Origin: Daphnia pulex
Lineage: Eukaryota > Arthropoda > Branchiopoda > Diplostraca > Daphniidae
Length of the DNA stretch: 64,000 nt
Reading direction: 5' to 3'
Assembly: GCF_021134715.1 (NCBI RefSeq)
Contig: NC_060019.1
Coordinates: 9,562,001-9,626,000 of the forward strand
A program made the translations under genes and the position numbers. The notes beneath the pieces are model-generated. The model searched no databases. It worked only from the letters and a program-made list of their open reading frames with translations, and was not told the origin of the DNA. This document shows positions 39,198-50,005 of the stretch, in pieces (the first letter of the stretch is position 1; each line of letters begins with the position of its first letter).

Positions 39198-40220
39198 TCA
39201 CAAAATCTCCCTGTGACAGGAGATGTTTTGTGGGGAAACAGTTAAGGAGGCTGGTTGAGATATAACAATCAAAATTGTGTCCCCAGGCTTGTAGCGCACA
39301 ATAGCGATGTCTGTTATACGGGAGATTGCGTAACTCGGTTCCGGTGTTCCTGGTACTTTAATAGTTATGGAGCTGATCGCCGCAGTCGCTGTCGCTTTAG
39401 CACTGAAATTACCAACAAATTCCATGTCAGTTGGGAAACCAGGACGGCTTCTTTTTCCAAAAGGTCCATCATTACTGTAACAAAAAAAAAATTGTTAATA
39501 AAAGATAGATAGATATTGATCGATATCTTATAGATATGTTTCACTTACTTTTCGGCTTGTTCGATTGAATCTCTAAGATCTTGGAATACATCGTTTGAAT
39601 CTGCAAAACTAGCACCCAAAACTAGATTTTCTTGCGCATAAAAAAAACTAATGTGCGGCTGTCCCTATCCGGTTCTTCATCAAGCATTTCCATATTCTTG
39701 TTTTCAACTACTAGTTTCGTAACTACTGCTCCTTTTTGTTACCGCAACATCATAAAGACGTTTCGCTATTGGAAAAAAAGGGATTTGTCGACCGCAAATA
39801 TTACAAATTGGACCAGGGACAATAGGTAACGGATTGTTCAGAATCGGTGATGGAAATTGTAGAATTATCAGTAAGCCAACTGATTGAGAAATTTGCCTAA
39901 TGGAATGGAAAGGAATTACGCGGTTAGGGAAAAAAACAGAAAGGGCTGGAATACTTTGAATAATTACCATACGACATTTTTCAGACATTGCACCGGGATA
40001 TCAACTTCTAGTTTGTTTTGGCGGAAGTCCATCAGCCAATTATGTATTGTCTTCCAAATATTTTCGCAGATCAAGCATATCTCTTTCGGGTTGTTTTTTA
40101 ACTGATCGCACTTAAACGCCATGTTTCCTAAACATTGGAATTGCTTAATCTCTGCTACGTCTTGACAACTATCAAGATCGTCATTTAACAAAGATAAGTC
40201 GTCTCCAGAGGGTAAGCGAC
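39198..40220 (-). CDS. Unrecognised spliced gene (5' end unresolved)
   Basis: Four exons join in phase by GT-AG introns of 58-84 nt: 40220-39968, 39896-39743, 39664-39549 and 39474-39198; about 266 codons to a TGA stop. Cysteine pairs occur as ICLIC and ICNICG, like half zinc knuckles. The C-terminal part is Val/Ile-rich and could be a beta domain. I recognise no family. A further upstream exon is expected because the first exon begins mid-codon after CACAAG; an acidic open stretch around 40330-40415 (minus) is a candidate but lacks a clean donor. The preserved phase across three introns argues for a real gene. It lies 260 bp upstream of the PHD-like gene on the same strand and could be one transcription unit with it. 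Confidence 0.5.
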
Positions 40221-42074
40221 CTTGTGTAAAACCGAAAATTAATATTTGGAAAATTCATAGAAAAGTGAATAAAACATAATATTTATATTTTAAACTTGCG
40301 GCGGCAGAGCTATTTTATTGATTCCACTTCTTCGCTTTGTAAATAATCAAGAAATTTGCATTGTACGTCATCGTAGTCTTCTGTTAAGTTTTCGTTTGAG
40401 ACGCTTGTAATTTAACTTAACTTTACTTTACTTATATCAAATCAAATTTGATCATTTTTAAACTTTTTAAATTTCGCGCCACCAGGTGGTGCAACCTTGG
40501 ATTTTGTCGCGCTTGGTCTTAAAAAATAGTTTATCCATATGACAACATGTTCTGATGGATAAATCAGCCAAACAACGCATTTCAATGTACTTAAAAACAT
40601 TTTAATGATTATACGGTCAAGCGGACTTTTAAAAAATTCAAACCTTCGCGCCAGGCGAACGCGCCATTTTTTTTCAAAATCCTTCGAGGAAAGTTTTTTT
40701 TTATAGTTATGAATCGAAAAAGCCTAGTGGCGATCAAATCCGTGAGATGGTCGCCACAGGTTTTGGTCGTTTCATATGGAATCACCCTCCTGCAAGCAAA
40801 AGTAATATCAAAATTGTCCAAATTTCGCATTATCTCTTACTTTCTTACCGCCTAGGTCAAATTATTGGCTTCGCCTTCCATCTCCGAGGGACCATTAGTA
40901 GACTAGGTTCCGGTTTAAAAGTAATTATCTGAAGTTTCGTGCGAATCTTTATTTTTATGTTATTTTATTAACGAACTGTTGGATAATAAAATAATCCCGA
41001 TCCTCTCAGTCGATGTCAAGGGCGGGTGAGAAAACCGCTAAAGTTAATCGTTTTTGAGTTTTTGATTGAGGGGAAGGGGGTCGATTTTTAATAATTTATA
41101 TCGATATCTTAAGAATTGCCAATTAGAAAATTAGTGTCGTCTGCTTTTCTTTTGTTTATAGTTTCGAAAGAAAATTACAAAATTGTGGTCGTCGTGTCAA
41201 CTCTTGTCGCGTCTATGGAATCGCTTAATACACAAGTCCTTTTACAGATGCCGTTTAGCAGGTAAATAAAACTAAGAATGCAAATATAATTATTATGAGA
41301 GCTTAAGTACAAGAGTTAAACCTGTCCCAAATTTGTGAAATCTTAGTTTCTGGTTATGTATCATCATGTAGGTAAGCCCCAGTCCCCTGTCGATGCACGG
41401 CACTACGGCACTTTGTTTGCAATGTAACCTTCTATTTGGTGCACATTTGAGGCCTGGGCCAACCACCATAACAACACAATATGCAAGATTTCCTTGGGCT
41501 GATATTGACTTGCCATCAGCAATCTCACTTATCTCACTATCATTGCAAGGGTAATGGTTTTCGTAACTTTTATTAACCTGCAACCTACTGGATATTTCAA
41601 TGATGCATGACTTTCAAAAATGCAGTGTATAAAATGAACACCTTACATTTTTCTGTTTGTTAACAATTAGGGTTTACCCACTGTCTCATTTAAAATTTTT
41701 CTTTGTTTGTTGTTTCTGTCAATATTTTTCGTAACCCATTTTTTTTTCTTTCTATTTAAATGAACAGGTGTATTTTCACGACAATGTCTCCTATCCTGCC
41801 TGGAGGAGTCTTCAAATTTTCTGCGGTTGGAGCACTTATGGATGCCTGACGTATTTCCCAGGCTTAAAAGGTAGGAACAATTAATAATCTCTACTTTTTC
41901 TTTTTGACTTTTTGTTGGCATTGATTGTAAATCGAGGAAATGTAGTACGGAGTACGATTTTCCCCGAGCTAGACGGTTGACCGGATCTCTTGCCGATTAA
42001 TTTATACAAATTAAAATACGACAGGATATTGTATTTCATTATACGGTGTACACGGAACTAGATTGAGCAAAAGC
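40221..42074. other. Intergenic / unresolved region
   Basis: A minus-strand frame at 41293-41583 is open for 96 codons and is preceded by TTGCAG, so it may be an isolated exon or a relic; it matches nothing I know. A segment at about 41830-41885 resembles 47637-47690. Nothing else can be supported. Confidence 0.4.
41830..41885 (+). repeat. Dispersed repeat segment, copy 1
   Basis: The core GGATGCCTG...TATTTCCCAGGCTTAAA...GGTAGG is shared with copy 2 at 47637-47690, and weaker similarity extends left to a CGTAACCCATTTTTT string (41728-41743 and 47472-47486). The frame is not conserved, so it is probably non-coding or a mobile-element relic. Confidence 0.55.
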
Positions 42075-42489
42075 TCATGAGTCACCGATGCCAAAACCTT
42101 CCGAATCAGTGATAACATCTCTTTGCGGGACTGTAGGGTCAGTTACCGGACGTCGACGAACCGGTACTCTGTTAAAATCACGGTGATGATGTCGCCAGAA
42201 CGTACGGGATTCTCTTTGTTGGTCCGCAGCTTCGCCAGCGTTACGATTTACATATTCATTCGTCATCCACAAGGCCTCGTTATTTGCGGCGTCATAATTC
42301 TCCTGGACTGAAAGTAAATGAAATTATGTAACAGCACTAATAAAACAATAAAGAACATATGGCTATAAAAAGGAACAAATACGTTGCAGCAAAATTATTG
42401 AAAAGTTGACAATAATAGATAGAATTACCTAAAGAATGGGCCAGGTAGACAGCGGACAATAAGACGATTAGCAGTGTTAGGCGAGTCAT
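42075..42489 (-). CDS. Short secreted protein, paralog of the gene at 36.1 kb
   Basis: Exons 42489-42429 and 42307-42075; 97 aa. The signal peptide MTRLTLLIVLLSAVYLAHS is nearly the same as in the 36.1-kb paralog, followed by VQENYDAANNEALWM, YVNRNAGEAADQQRESRTFW and a terminal VITDSEGFGIGDS. First exons are both 61 nt and the intron phase is the same. The family is not recognised. The conserved central YVNR-AG-A-DQ-RE-RT block is likely the functional core. Confidence 0.8.
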
Positions 42490-43100
42490 GCTAAAAAGCT
42501 AGATTTTACTTCAGGTCACCTTCGTCAGTCACCGTTGGCTTTCAGACTGTCATCGCAAAGGCATGGAGATCGATGTATTTATTGGCTGATCTGTCATCTG
42601 TGTATCCTGAAATTAACCAACACACTCCCCCTCTTTCCTCTTGATTGTGCAATATGTGTTGCATGACAAATGAAATCATTTTGAATTTTACTGCATCTCA
42701 GCGGAAGTGGTGTGAATTTTTTTATGTGATTCAGAAAGTGCATAGATTTCACGTGACCGCAAGCTATATAACGCAACAACGTGCTTATTTCTCGTAACCG
42801 TTTTATCTCACCCCGCAAAGGGGAAATCTAATCTAGGCTCTGTATAGTTATGAAGACAAAATAATTATCTTAAAATGATTGAATGTGTTTGTGTAAGCTG
42901 TCTAATATGAGGTGGTTCTCTGTCTCATTTTCAAATGACATCTTTTCACGAAACGTTTTATTGACAAGAAATAAAGAATTTTTTAAGCCTCGACTAAAAT
43001 GTATTTCAGATACAATCTGCAGGATAGTGTGGGTTTAATTTAGTCACGTTGCGTGAAAGATTGATCGGAAAACGATGAAGAAGATTATCTCTCACATAGA
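42490..43100. other. Intergenic, nothing recognised
   Basis: AT-rich flank between the short secreted-protein gene and the Gln/Val/Pro-repeat pseudogene. No coding or RNA feature could be supported. Confidence 0.5.
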
Positions 43101-43782
43101 CTAACCGAACAATTTGAACTTATATTTTCTGGGGGGCTGCTGTACGTAAATGTGTTGTGGTACGGCAGGAACAACTACGTATTGTTGTGGAAAAAATTGA
43201 CGTTCGTCTTCCTGAGTAACAGGAACATTTACGACTTGTTGCGGAACGGCTCCCGTTACAACTTGCTGTGGAACAACTTGAGGTACCTGAGTAACAACTT
43301 CCGGTACTGCTTGTTGTTGAACAACTTGAGGTACGACTTGTACTTGTTATTGAACAACTTCCGGTACTACTTGTTGTTGAACAACTTGAGGTACGACTTG
43401 TTGTTGAAAAACAAGTTTAGGGCAAAGTTGGTTGTAACGATTGCAACGATCCTGCCATTTACTTAATAACAGAACAATAAACTGTTATGTAAACTGCATA
43501 TAATAATTTCTAATTAAAAATTAGATCCCTACCGGCACTTGTAATGTTGAAAAGTGGGGACACAGAACTGCTGAACGCGAGTACATCTTTCAGAATATTT
43601 CATACATTTTTTGCCGCTTGGACGAAATCAAAATCGTGAATCTCTTTTTTGGTTTGCTGCCAAGTAAATTAGAATAAGAATGTGAAGAATTAAGTTTATT
43701 TTCAAATTTTACCTGATACCGAAGCATAATATAACAGACAGATTGACAAACAGCTGAGCATCAAAAGTGCTAAGCGACCCAT
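43101..43782 (-). pseudogene. Gln/Val/Pro-repeat secreted protein, copy with two in-frame stops
   Basis: It has the same three-exon layout as the intact gene at 44397-44976: 43782-43713 (signal peptide MGRLALLMLSCLSICLLYYASVS), 43656-43533 (124 nt, same length as in the twin) and 43461-43101. Two nonsense codons interrupt it: TGA at 43630-43628, where the twin has Trp (RFW), and TAA at 43349-43347, where the repeat expects Gln. Splice sites and the end KYKFKLFG remain intact, and no frameshift is seen, so decay is recent, or these are polymorphisms or sequencing errors. The repeat exon is longer than in the twin (121 against 77 codons). Confidence 0.8.
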
Positions 43783-44396
43783 CTTAGGTTTAGGCTATAA
43801 AAGGACTAATCGAAATTCTCCAGTCCACTTCAATGTGGGATTGCCGTCGATATGGTCCCTCTTAGGGTACAATTATATGCATTTGAACTGCTCCAATTGC
43901 ATCCTTCTAATTATAATCAGCTAGTGTTTTATGTGGTTGCGAACGGACATCAAACCTCAAACGTCGTTTAACACAAGCCAAGATTCAAATGAACGATAAA
44001 ACCACACGTGAAAGGAAATAGATAGGGTTAATTACGTAACCGCACAGACTAGCCTATAATATAGATAGCCTAAAGCAACAAAGTGGTTTCATATACTGAT
44101 TAATTATCCCCGACAAAAAAATCTCGATTAAGTATCTTGCGAAGACGGCAATTATTTAAAAAAAATCTCGATAATTGTATTCAAATAATTAAATGTCTGA
44201 ATGTGTTAGGTTGTAATATCTGTGATCTAGATAATATTTGTGTCTCATTTTCATGACACTTTTTATTGAAGATTAAACACGTTTTCTCAGAGCGCCAACT
44301 AAATGTATTTCAAATACGCATACTACAGGCTATCATGGGTATGTTTAGTCACGTTGGACGTGAATAATTGATTCGCGTAAGAAGAAGCCACACAAA

Positions 44397-44976
44397 TTAA
44401 CCGAACAATTTGAACTTAATTTTTTGGGGGGCAGGTCGTTGGACTATAATTTGTTGAGGGACGACTTGCTGAGGAACAGCGACAACTTGTTGAGGGACGA
44501 CCTGCTGAGGTACAGCGACGACTTGAGGTTGAGGAACAACGACGACTTGTTGAGGAGGAGCAGCAACGACTTGTACCAATTTAGGGCAGAGTTGATTGTA
44601 ACGATTGCAACGATCATTCCATTCACTAATATAATAACAAAAAAACATGAAATCGTTTATGTGCCTCTTATCATAACAATTTCTAAAAGTAATAGTGCAA
44701 GTCTATTTTCCTACCTGCAACTGACATGTTTAAAAATTGGGACACAGTACTGTTGAACGCGAGTACATTTTTCAGAATATTCCATACATTTTTTGCCGCT
44801 TGGGCGAAGCCAAAATCGTGAGTCTCTTTCTTGGTTTGCTGCAATAAGTAAAGTAGAAAAAAGAATTTTAAGTGAAGAATAAAGTTTCTCTTTTTTTTTT
44901 TTTACAATTTACCTGATACCGAAGCATAACTCAGACAAATTGACAAAAAGAGCATCAACAGTGCTGTACGACCCAT
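44397..44976 (-). CDS. Secreted Gln/Val/Pro-repeat protein (intact copy)
   Basis: Exons 44976-44913, 44838-44715 and 44625-44397; 138 aa. After the signal peptide (ALLMLFLSICLSYASVS) comes a Cys-containing domain (KKCMEYSEKCTRVQQYC, SCSEWNDRCNRYNQLC). A low-complexity tail of VVPQQVV/AVPQQVV repeats follows, ending KIKFKLFG. Composition suggests an extracellular structural, cuticle- or silk-like or mucus protein; the family is unknown to me. A TATAAATG box lies at 45064-45057. A tandem twin downstream (43101-43782) is a pseudogene. Confidence 0.82.
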
Positions 44977-45497
44977 CTTAGATTTTGGCTGTGAGTAGTC
45001 GTCGAAATTAGTTCTCAGTCCTGGTCAAAGTGAGACTGTCGTCGGTAGAGCCATATCATTTATAGGCCTTTGAGTGGCTTCAAGTACTTTGGGTTTTTTT
45101 TTCTAATTTTAATCATCATAGTATTTTGTGCGGTCGTAAAAGGAAATCAAACCTCAAACGTCCTTTAACACGAGCAGCATCAATTTAGATGAACGACCGT
45201 TTGGGCGTTTGGCAACCACACATGAAAGGAAATGGAAATGGGAAATTTCGATAGAAAATCTCAAAGTTATCACGGAATGTGGTTTCCTATCAACTCGTCA
45301 TCGTGTGGCTTAGAACAAATTTCTTAATTCTGTACGTACACGAAAATAATTATTTATCGATCCAACTATGCCGCGCTCTCCGCTAGATGAACTATATTGG
45401 GGCCAAACATCTTTGACAATTTTTTTGACTTTTTAATACTATTTGATTTAGGCTCTCGGTTGCAGGTTAACATACGTTCGACTCGACGTAGTGCGAC
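44977..45497. other. Divergent promoter region
   Basis: This holds the TATA promoter of the minus-strand repeat protein and the 5' flank of the first bestrophin gene. Nothing else is recognised. Confidence 0.5.
45057..45064 (-). promoter_or_regulatory. TATA box of the intact Gln/Val/Pro-repeat gene
   Basis: TATAAATG on the minus strand, about 80 nt upstream of the ATG. Confidence 0.55.
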
Positions 45498-47359
45498 ATG
45501 ATCTCGAGAGTGGGTGAGCGTCTTCGTTTGAAGAAAAAGTCTTCATCGAAAGGTTACTCTGATTTCGCTTCGCCCACCGCGAGTGAATTTGGCGACATCA
45601 TCAAAACTGTTTTCAGGTTTGCGATCTCATCAATTAGATAGTAATTAGAAGCGGAAGTATATAATTTTTTTATTTTAGATGGAAAGGAAGCATATACAGT
45701 CACATATGGAAGGAGTTTTTGATTTACATTACATTTTACATCTCTATAACTCTTTTGGCTGATTTTGGGCTGACGGACAACTCGAGGGAGTAAGATTTCG
45801 TAATTTATTCATAATGTTTGAGAAATCATTACAAGGAATTATTGACACATTGCAGTCATTTTGAAGATGTAGCCGCTTACTGTTCAAGTTTCGTCTCGTC
45901 TCTGCAAATTGTCTTGTTGCTCGGCTTTTTCACTTCAACCGCTATGCAGGTATTTAACATCTACATTTTATGCGTTGATTAACATGTCAGCCGTAGGAGA
46001 ATAATTTTGTTCTTCTATGTGCATTTTATAGCGCTGGTTTTCCATCGTGCAAGTAATGCCAGGTAACTTATATACTTACATAACTTATTATAAATATACT
46101 TATAAAATATACAGTCATACTTTATTAAACTTATATAACATGCAAGGTACCAGCAAAGTGACAGCTTACTTTGTACATTCACTAAAGGAAAACCAACCTG
46201 AGGTAATAAGTCATTGCATGATTTTGGTACCCGCGCCAAAGTTGAAAATTCAAATGTGGATATTTTAAAGGGAATGCAAATTGTGCAACAATACGCCAGA
46301 TGGATTGTACTAAGTTGGACACTGGTGTTCCGCATGATTTGTCCAGGGCTAAAAGAAGCTTATCCTGACTTAATGTGTCTTCAAAACGAAGGTGTATTTA
46401 ATAGAGTAAAAACAAATGAAACAAGAGAAGATTTATAATTATATTCCATTCCATCCACAGGTTTGTTGCTGGAACATGAACGACTAGAACTGGAAATGGA
46501 ACAGAATGCCAAGAGTCAATCGCTTGTCGTCATCAACTGGAATTTAGCCTTGCTTCGGGTGTGCGCCAGACGGAACATGTTTTACGTTCCAGCCGACTAC
46601 ACCCGAAATCTTGATTGTTTAATGCTATTCAAGAAAAACTGTAATAACGCCATCAAATTCGCCACCAAAAACATACCTTCGGCTCTCATTCAGGTGAATT
46701 TCCTCCACAGCAAGATAATTGATTGAAACGAATAGGAACGTCAATTTTCCAGGTCGTCACTTTGGCTGTTTATTCATACGGTTTGGCATCTTTAATGGCC
46801 CGTACACCGACAGCAAGAGCGGACGATGGAACATGGAAAGGGAAACCCGTGTTTACCGTTATTGGCTATATCCCCATCACCAACGTGGTCAAAGTAAATT
46901 GCAAACACAAGTTCTTGGGATTACATAATGTTAACTAATTTTCAATGAATGCAGTTCTTCCTGTTTTATTCGTGGCTCAAGTTCGGGCGTATGGCCAGCC
47001 ATCCTTTCGGTGATGATGAGGATGATATCGACGTCATACGGTTGATGTATTCCCATATTGAGGTAATATTTCGATACTATCTTTTGAATCATGTGTTGAT
47101 GCATGTTTTCGGCATTCAAGGATGCTGTTCGATTACAATCGCTCTACGTCGACACTTCTCCCATCGAAAAAGTGGCAATGACTTCAATCAGTAACCCCTC
47201 TCATCTCTGGATAGTAAGTATCGCGTTCAAAATTGTGCGGGAAATCAATACGCGTTGTATTAATGAGCAATGTTTCTCTAGGATCACGCGAAAATAAGAG
47301 AAAAGTCCGAAAAGCGTACAGTTTCAAGCAATATTCCCGTTCAGGAAAGCGAGTTATAA
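45498..47359 (+). CDS. Bestrophin-family anion channel, paralog A
   Basis: Eleven exons: 45498-45616, 45679-45789, 45856-45949, 46032-46062, 46147-46202, 46271-46391, 46461-46693, 46753-46893, 46955-47062, 47121-47213 and 47282-47359; 394 aa. Bestrophin features: RWKGSIYSHIWKEFLIY after the first exon; pore-lining TM2 LLLGFFTSTAMQRWF; the ALIQVVTLAVYSYGLASLMAR helix; and the Ca2+-clasp HPFGDDEDDIDV, equivalent to NPFGEDDDD. Bestrophins are pentameric Ca2+-activated chloride/bicarbonate channels in the plasma membrane. TM2 differs from the canonical GFYVxLVVxRWW (MQRWF here), so this is a divergent branch. Exon 8 is 21 nt longer than in B and C (extra loop ADDGTWKGK). Intron 4 is phase 1. Confidence 0.93.
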
Positions 47360-47979
47360 CTGACGACAAGTGTTGAAATACAATGTTCAAAACTCGTTTA
47401 CTGACTAAAATATTTATCCACCGTTTCATTTTCAACTTGTCCTTACTGTTTCTTGTTTGTGAAAATATCTCTCGTAACCCATTTTTTATTTGACCAACAG
47501 CATCCCGTTTGATTGGAGAAATATGTCGATTACGGATCTCTTCTTCCCCTTTCCTTAAATTCCTCATGTGAGTCTAGGACGCCGGATGCCCTTTTTTCTA
47601 TCTCTCCTCATGGATTCAACTATTCCGCGGAGACCTTGTGGATGCCTGGCCATATTTCCCAGGCTTAAAGGTAGGGCAAATTTATCCCTATTATTCTTTC
47701 CTTTTTTACTGTTTGGTGGCGTTGAAATTATTTATCGTGGCGATTGACTGGAATTGTTTTCTCTTGCCGTTTATGTTTAATCAGTTATGGTTTATTAAAT
47801 AACTCATTTGTAGAACGACTGCAGAACTGCGGTTAAAAAAATCAAATTCAAAAATATTTGAACTTTAATAACTTCAAGCGATGGGCAACTAGAACATTGT
47901 ATGATCAAGAGGGACACCGCCACACCAGCACCTCCTCCGTCAAATCAAAATCGATCCACATTTACAATAATACTTCAAA
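47360..47979. other. Convergent intergenic region with dispersed repeat copy 2
   Basis: Between the ends of bestrophin A and the lipase. It contains the segment at 47637-47690 that resembles 41830-41885; otherwise nothing is recognised. Confidence 0.5.
47637..47690 (+). repeat. Dispersed repeat segment, copy 2
   Basis: CTTGTGGATGCCTGG...CATATTTCCCAGGCTTAAAGGTAGGG aligns with 41830-41885, with only a few mismatches and small gaps in the core. Confidence 0.55.
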
Positions 47980-49429
47980 TCAACCCTGCGCAAAAGGACG
48001 ACTGGGGTTGACATTCAGGAAGAAATTTCCTCTGGCTCTGATTATAAGAAAATGGTCATCAAGTAAAATCACATTTAAAAAAAGAGAAAGTTGAAGAAGC
48101 TGCACTCACGAGGTGGAAACGGGAAGTCCCATTGGAGTTTGGAAATTATTGGCGCAAGCTCCACTATTAAATTCGGCATAAGAATTACACTGGGTGGAAG
48201 TAAAGGGTATGGCACTGTTGACGGACTCGATGAAATATTCCACGACTCGTCGATGATTACAAGAAACTGCATTTCCACACAAGCGATTGAATTATTGTTT
48301 ACTAAGCAAGCAAAACACCGGGGACTATATGAAATTTAACCTCTTCCTAAAGCAGCAGCAATATTTCCTATGGTTCCATTTGTCGTTAGGTCGACTGGGC
48401 CGCATCCCTACCGAGAATTCCAAATGTCATTAGAAAGAAGCTGGAACATGAACAGAAGATGGTCTCATACCGGCTGAATCGATCCGCCGTTAGGCCAGAA
48501 ATCTGCATGCCCAAGAGAGAACGGAAATCCTAGGCTCTTTTGGAATAAAAGGCCAGCGTTAGTGTGGATAATGTCTACAAACTCAGCGTCTGTACTGTCG
48601 ATAATTTCATCCCTATTGGCTTTCTCGAAACACGGGAATGCCGGGTCAAATCCTTTAAAATCCAAAGTACATCTTACAAAATCATCAAGCACCTCTCCGA
48701 ATTCAAACGAATGAAACCTGTTATTCTGGGCATGATGTCGGTGGTAGTCAGCCCTGCTCGGCCAACAACGTGAGCTCCCAAACTGAAGCCCAACAAGTGA
48801 AATTTGAGACGGTCAGCTCCCTGAGAAATCAAGAAATTGACTAAATTCCCAGTGAGCTCTCCTACAGGCTGGACATTCGCCACTGATTTAGGATAAGCGG
48901 GTGGCAAAGCCAAAAATTGCCAATCGACAGAAATAAAATTACAGTCTTCCCTCTGGAGAAAACCTGAGAGAGCGAGTAACAGTGTTCAACTCATGGTCGA
49001 TATCGAAACTGAAGCAAATGAAAATACGTACTGTCACGCATTCGAAGACTTAAAATATTTTGACCATTATCTGTCCAACCGTGAGCGTAGATTATGGTAG
49101 GGTTGGTTGGTTCGTAGTTGGAAACACCCAGGAGAATTGGATTGCCGACAATCAATGGTTGAAACACAATTGGATTGCGTCTTGTCCAGAGGAGGAAATG
49201 AGTTTTAAACGCTGCAAACGGATCGGCCAAGGCTTGCGGACAGAGCTCAGCATCTATAATTTCAAAGAAAAAGTTTCACTTGATTGTGCAGCCCCATTTC
49301 TCAGTCAATGGAGAATATACACAACCAATAGTTTGTCCGTACGGAAATTTTAATTAAATACTTACTAACGACAACACCAGTAAGAATCGAACAAGAAACT
49401 AGAAACCAGAGGATGGACGACGACGTCAT
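47980..49429 (-). CDS. Secreted pancreatic-lipase-family triacylglycerol lipase
   Basis: Seven exons: 49429-49366, 49253-49032, 48963-48718, 48652-48471, 48407-48341, 48266-48110 and 48037-47980; 331 aa. It has a signal peptide (SILWFLVSCSILTGVVV). The catalytic triad is complete: Ser156 in GFSLG, Asp180 in GFDPAFP, His265 in CNHRRVVEYF. Other family marks are IIYAHGWTDNG (oxyanion region), FVDIIHTNAG and GHADFWPNGG. The length matches invertebrate members that lack the C-terminal PLAT domain. It should hydrolyse dietary or stored acylglycerols or phospholipids extracellularly. It lies antisense between two bestrophins with no obvious functional link. Confidence 0.93.
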
Positions 49430-50005
49430 CTTTCAAGTCACTGAAGTAAGACTGAATAAGAATTTTGGGATTTTTTTAAAATTTCATGTCATCTATGGTT
49501 CAGTTCATTACCTATCGATAATTAACTTAAAATTTCCCTTGAAGTAAACCTTAATTAAATTCCAATCAGCCACGGTAAGTGTCATTTTCCACGAACTAAT
49601 TTGTCCGCAGTTATCTAGCTCAAAGCAAGAAAATGATTTTTTAAGGGCAAGTTCCGTTAATTGGGTAGATTCGGGGAATCAAGTGATTCATCTACTTGTA
49701 CTTGGGTAATATTTCTAGAATTTCCCACCTTCGTTAGCTACATTTAACACACCCAATCTCGATTATAGCCATCACTACCGAGCAGCAGCAGCCCATTGTT
49801 TATTGAATGTGTTCCCATAAACGCAAGGCCAACGTTCGAAAGAAAACTTGCAACATACTCCATATTCCCAAAGGTGATGGCAAATTCTTTTCTTTATAGG
49901 AGAAATGGCCAAGGCATTTAAGTTGCCTCAGTTTGATTTTATAACGTGAGGCATACGTGTGTATTTCACCTTTTGCCATAGCGTTAGCCTCTCTCCTCCA
50001 GATCA
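49430..50005. other. Divergent intergenic region
   Basis: 5' flanks of the lipase (minus) and bestrophin B (plus). A minus-strand frame at 49800-50006 has no gene-like features. Confidence 0.5.

Noticed and set aside
41293-41583. Minus-strand 96-codon frame preceded by a splice-acceptor-like string
   Set aside because: It could not be joined in phase to neighbouring exons and matches no known domain; kept only as a note.
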